Below, one piece after another: positions 62,230 through 64,000 of a DNA stretch of 64,000 nucleotides. The position numbers were made by a program, and so were the translations under genes. The notes under the pieces are model-generated. The model searched no databases. It had not been told where the DNA came from and saw only the letters and a list, made by a program, of their open reading frames with translations. Position 1 is the first letter of the stretch, and the number at the start of each line of letters is the position of its first letter. This stretch comes from JASJAR01 sp038530285. Its GTDB lineage: Bacteria > Pseudomonadota > Alphaproteobacteria > Rhodobacterales > Rhodobacteraceae. The DNA lies in contig JBCBCY010000011.1 in the NCBI GenBank assembly GCA_038530285.1, positions 62,001 to 126,000 of the forward strand, in the 5' to 3' direction.

Positions 62230-63531
62230 TTAGGCCAGCATCGCGACCGGGTTTTCAAGGTTGTCCTTGATCGCGGTCAAGAGCTCTGCGCCCAATGCCC
62301 CGTCAATCACGCGGTGATCGACTGACAATGTGGTGCTCATCACTGTGGCGACGGCAAGTTCGCCGTTTTCGTCCACAACCGGCTTTTTCGCCCCGGCGCC
62401 GACCGCCAGGATCGCCCCATGCGGCGGATTGATCACCGCGTCGAAATTATCAATCCCGAACATGCCCAGATTGGAAATCGCGAAGGTCCCGCCCACGTAT
62501 TCGTGCGGTGCGAGCTTCTTGTCGCGCGCCCGGGTGGCGACGTCCTTCATCTCCGCCGAGAGCGCTGAAAGCGACTTCATTTCGGCGTCTTTCAGAACCG
62601 GCGTAAACAGCCCGCCTTCGACCGCCACAGCCACCGCCACGTCAGAGGGTTTGAGCTTCAGCATCCGGTCGCCCGCCCAGACGGCATTGGCGTCGGGCAC
62701 AGATTGCAGCGCATTTGCGCAAGCTTTGATGATGAAATCATTGACGCTGAGTTTCACGCCGCGCGCTTCAAGCTGTTTGTTGAGCTGCGAACGGAAGGCC
62801 AGAAGCGCATCGAGCTGGATATCCCGGCGCAGATAGAAATGCGGGATCGTCTGTTTGGCCTCGGTCAGCCGCGAGGCCACGGTCTTGCGCATGCCATCCA
62901 ACGCGACCTCTTCGTAGTCGCGGTCGGCATACATCTTCAAAACCTGTTCCGTCGCGGGGCCTGTGGGCATTGACGCGGCTGCAGGTGTTGCGGCGGGGCT
63001 GGTGGCTTTGGCGGGGGCAGATGCCCCAGCTTCGGCGGTTTCGACATCGGCTTTCACGATCCGTCCGTGCGGACCAGAGCCCTTCAACGCCGCAAGGTCG
63101 ATGCCTTTGTCGGCTGCAATCCGGCGCGCGAGCGGTGTGGCGAACACGCGGGCGCCATTGGTCACGGGTGCTGCCGGGGCAGGGGCCGGAGCGGGCGCAC
63201 CGCCGACGCTATCGCCGCCGCTGGCGGGGGCTGCCGCGGGGGCAGGTGCTGCAGGGGCAGAGGTTTCGCCGATGTCATCAGCACTTTCGCCCTCTTCCAG
63301 CAAAACCGCGATGGGAACGTTGACCTTCACGCCTTCGGTGCCTTCGGCCACAAGGATTTTGCCGACCACACCTTCATCGACGGCCTCAAACTCCATCGTC
63401 GCCTTGTCGGTCTCGATCTCGGCCAAAAGGTCGCCGGACGACACTTCGTCGCCCTCTTTGACCAGCCATTTCGCCAGCGTGCCTTCTTCCATCGTGGGCG
63501 ACAGCGCGGGCATGAGAATTTCGGTTGCCAT
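62230..63531 (-). CDS. pdhC: Pyruvate dehydrogenase E2 (dihydrolipoyl acetyltransferase)
   Basis: A 433-residue E2. One lipoyl domain has ETDKATMEF with the lipoylated Lys (residue about 43); an Ala/Pro-rich linker follows, then a peripheral-subunit-binding domain (ATPLARRIAADKGIDL to GPHGRIVKADV) and the catalytic domain ending in VDHRVIDGALGAE, with the active-site His. It transfers the acetyl group to CoA. Twelve bases separate it from the E1-beta gene upstream on the same strand. Confidence 0.96.
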   Translation of the reverse strand: MATEILMPALSPTMEEGTLAKWLVKEGDEVSSGDLLAEIETDKATMEFEAVDEGVVGKILVAEGTEGVKVNVPIAVLLEEGESADDIGETSAPAAPAPAAAPASGGDSVGGAPAPAPAPAAPVTNGARVFATPLARRIAADKGIDLAALKGSGPHGRIVKADVETAEAGASAPAKATSPAATPAAASMPTGPATEQVLKMYADRDYEEVALDGMRKTVASRLTEAKQTIPHFYLRRDIQLDALLAFRSQLNKQLEARGVKLSVNDFIIKACANALQSVPDANAVWAGDRMLKLKPSDVAVAVAVEGGLFTPVLKDAEMKSLSALSAEMKDVATRARDKKLAPHEYVGGTFAISNLGMFGIDNFDAVINPPHGAILAVGAGAKKPVVDENGELAVATVMSTTLSVDHRVIDGALGAELLTAIKDNLENPVAMLA

Positions 63532-63543
63532 GTCTGTTGCTCC

Positions 63544-64000
63544 TTAGCGGTAGGTCACGGATTTGACGGCATCCATGACTTCTTTGGTGCTGGTCAAAGC
63601 CAGTTTTTCAAGGTTCGCCGCATAGGGCATGGGCACGTCTTTGCCGGTGCAGGTGATCACGGGCGCATCGAGATAGTCAAACGCCTGCTGCATGATCTGG
63701 GACGCGATGTGATCCGAGAACGAAGCCACCGGGAAGCCTTCTTCGACCACCACGCAGCGGTTGGTTTTCTGGACGCTGGCGATCACGGCAGGCATATCGA
63801 ACGGGCGCAATGTGCGCAGATCAATGACCTCGGCCATGATCCCGTCCTTGGCCAATTCGTCTGCGGCCTCCAGCGCATAGGTCATGCCAATGCCCCAGGA
63901 CACCAACGTCACATCCGACCCTTCACGCCAGATCCGCGCCTTGCCGAAGGGGATGGTGTAATCGTCCAGCACCGGCACATCGAAAGCGCGGCCATACAGG
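63544..64000 (-). CDS. pdhB: Pyruvate dehydrogenase E1 beta subunit, partial
   Basis: The last 152 residues of E1-beta; the N-terminal part lies beyond the right edge. It shows LYGRAFDVPVLDDYTIPFGKA at the edge and ends with the usual C-terminal domain (LRTLRPFDMPAV, VVEEGFPVASFSDHI, DVPMPYAANLEKLA). A lipoyl domain, if present as in many alphaproteobacteria, would be on the missing side. It forms an operon with pdhC. Confidence 0.95.
   Translation of the reverse strand, partial: LYGRAFDVPVLDDYTIPFGKARIWREGSDVTLVSWGIGMTYALEAADELAKDGIMAEVIDLRTLRPFDMPAVIASVQKTNRCVVVEEGFPVASFSDHIASQIMQQAFDYLDAPVITCTGKDVPMPYAANLEKLALTSTKEVMDAVKSVTYR

Overview
The window comes from an alphaproteobacterium, most likely of the Rhodobacteraceae (Roseobacter group). 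This is inferred from the gene content and order of the right-hand part: tig; rpsF-rpsR-rplI; fabD-fabG-acpP-fabF-mltG; a gene transfer agent (GTA) remnant next to cysE; a VPLPA-CTERM surface protein; and the pyruvate dehydrogenase genes. No tRNA, rRNA or CRISPR array was recognised.

Positions 1 to about 44.2 kb look like one integrated mobilisable element. The left edge cuts through a large serine recombinase read leftwards. The right end carries a mobilisation module: a small ORF, mobC and a relaxase in an overlapping operon, then a VirD4/TraG coupling protein. No mating-pair-formation genes are visible, so the element probably borrows a transfer channel. It abuts trigger factor through a hairpin-rich stretch of about 200 bp.

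The element's cargo lies between these ends. (1) 2.5-15.8 kb: a secreted DUF2927-like protein, a 3904-residue calcium-binding RTX giant and an SH3/excalibur-like protein. (2) 16-23.7 kb: a DUF2971 protein, an HNH nuclease, a HEPN-like protein, a PD-(D/E)XK nuclease, an HExxH metallopeptidase and three unknown co-oriented genes. (3) 23.9-26.7 kb: a compact CBASS antiviral operon (patatin phospholipase, CD-NTase, E2-like protein). (4) 27.3-28.3 kb: a secreted EEP-family nuclease. (5) 28.4-33.8 kb: a cargo slot bounded by two direct repeats of about 145 bp, holding a TIR protein with a RipA-like membrane partner and an unusual trypsin-like protease fused to an endonuclease I, preceded by a tiny acidic protein gene. 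(6) 34.3-37.2 kb: a secreted protein and a serine invertase that diverge from a 101-bp segment framed by two inverted 18-bp crossover-like sites, then an Lrp-type regulator with a near-consensus promoter.

From 44.4 kb the genome is ordinary chromosome: protein folding (tig), ribosomal proteins, a BLUF photosensor, fatty acid synthesis, MltG and a PilZ protein. The GTA locus at 55.3-59.0 kb has lost its middle: the large terminase is fused in frame to the C-terminal part of the last tail gene. Cysteine synthesis (cysE, a cysK-like gene) and part of the pyruvate dehydrogenase operon close the window.

The strongest candidates for something undescribed are the protease-endonuclease fusion with its small acidic partner, the TIR/RipA-like pair in the repeat-bounded slot, and the invertible-segment switch. 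Family assignments rest on motifs read by eye; no database search was run.
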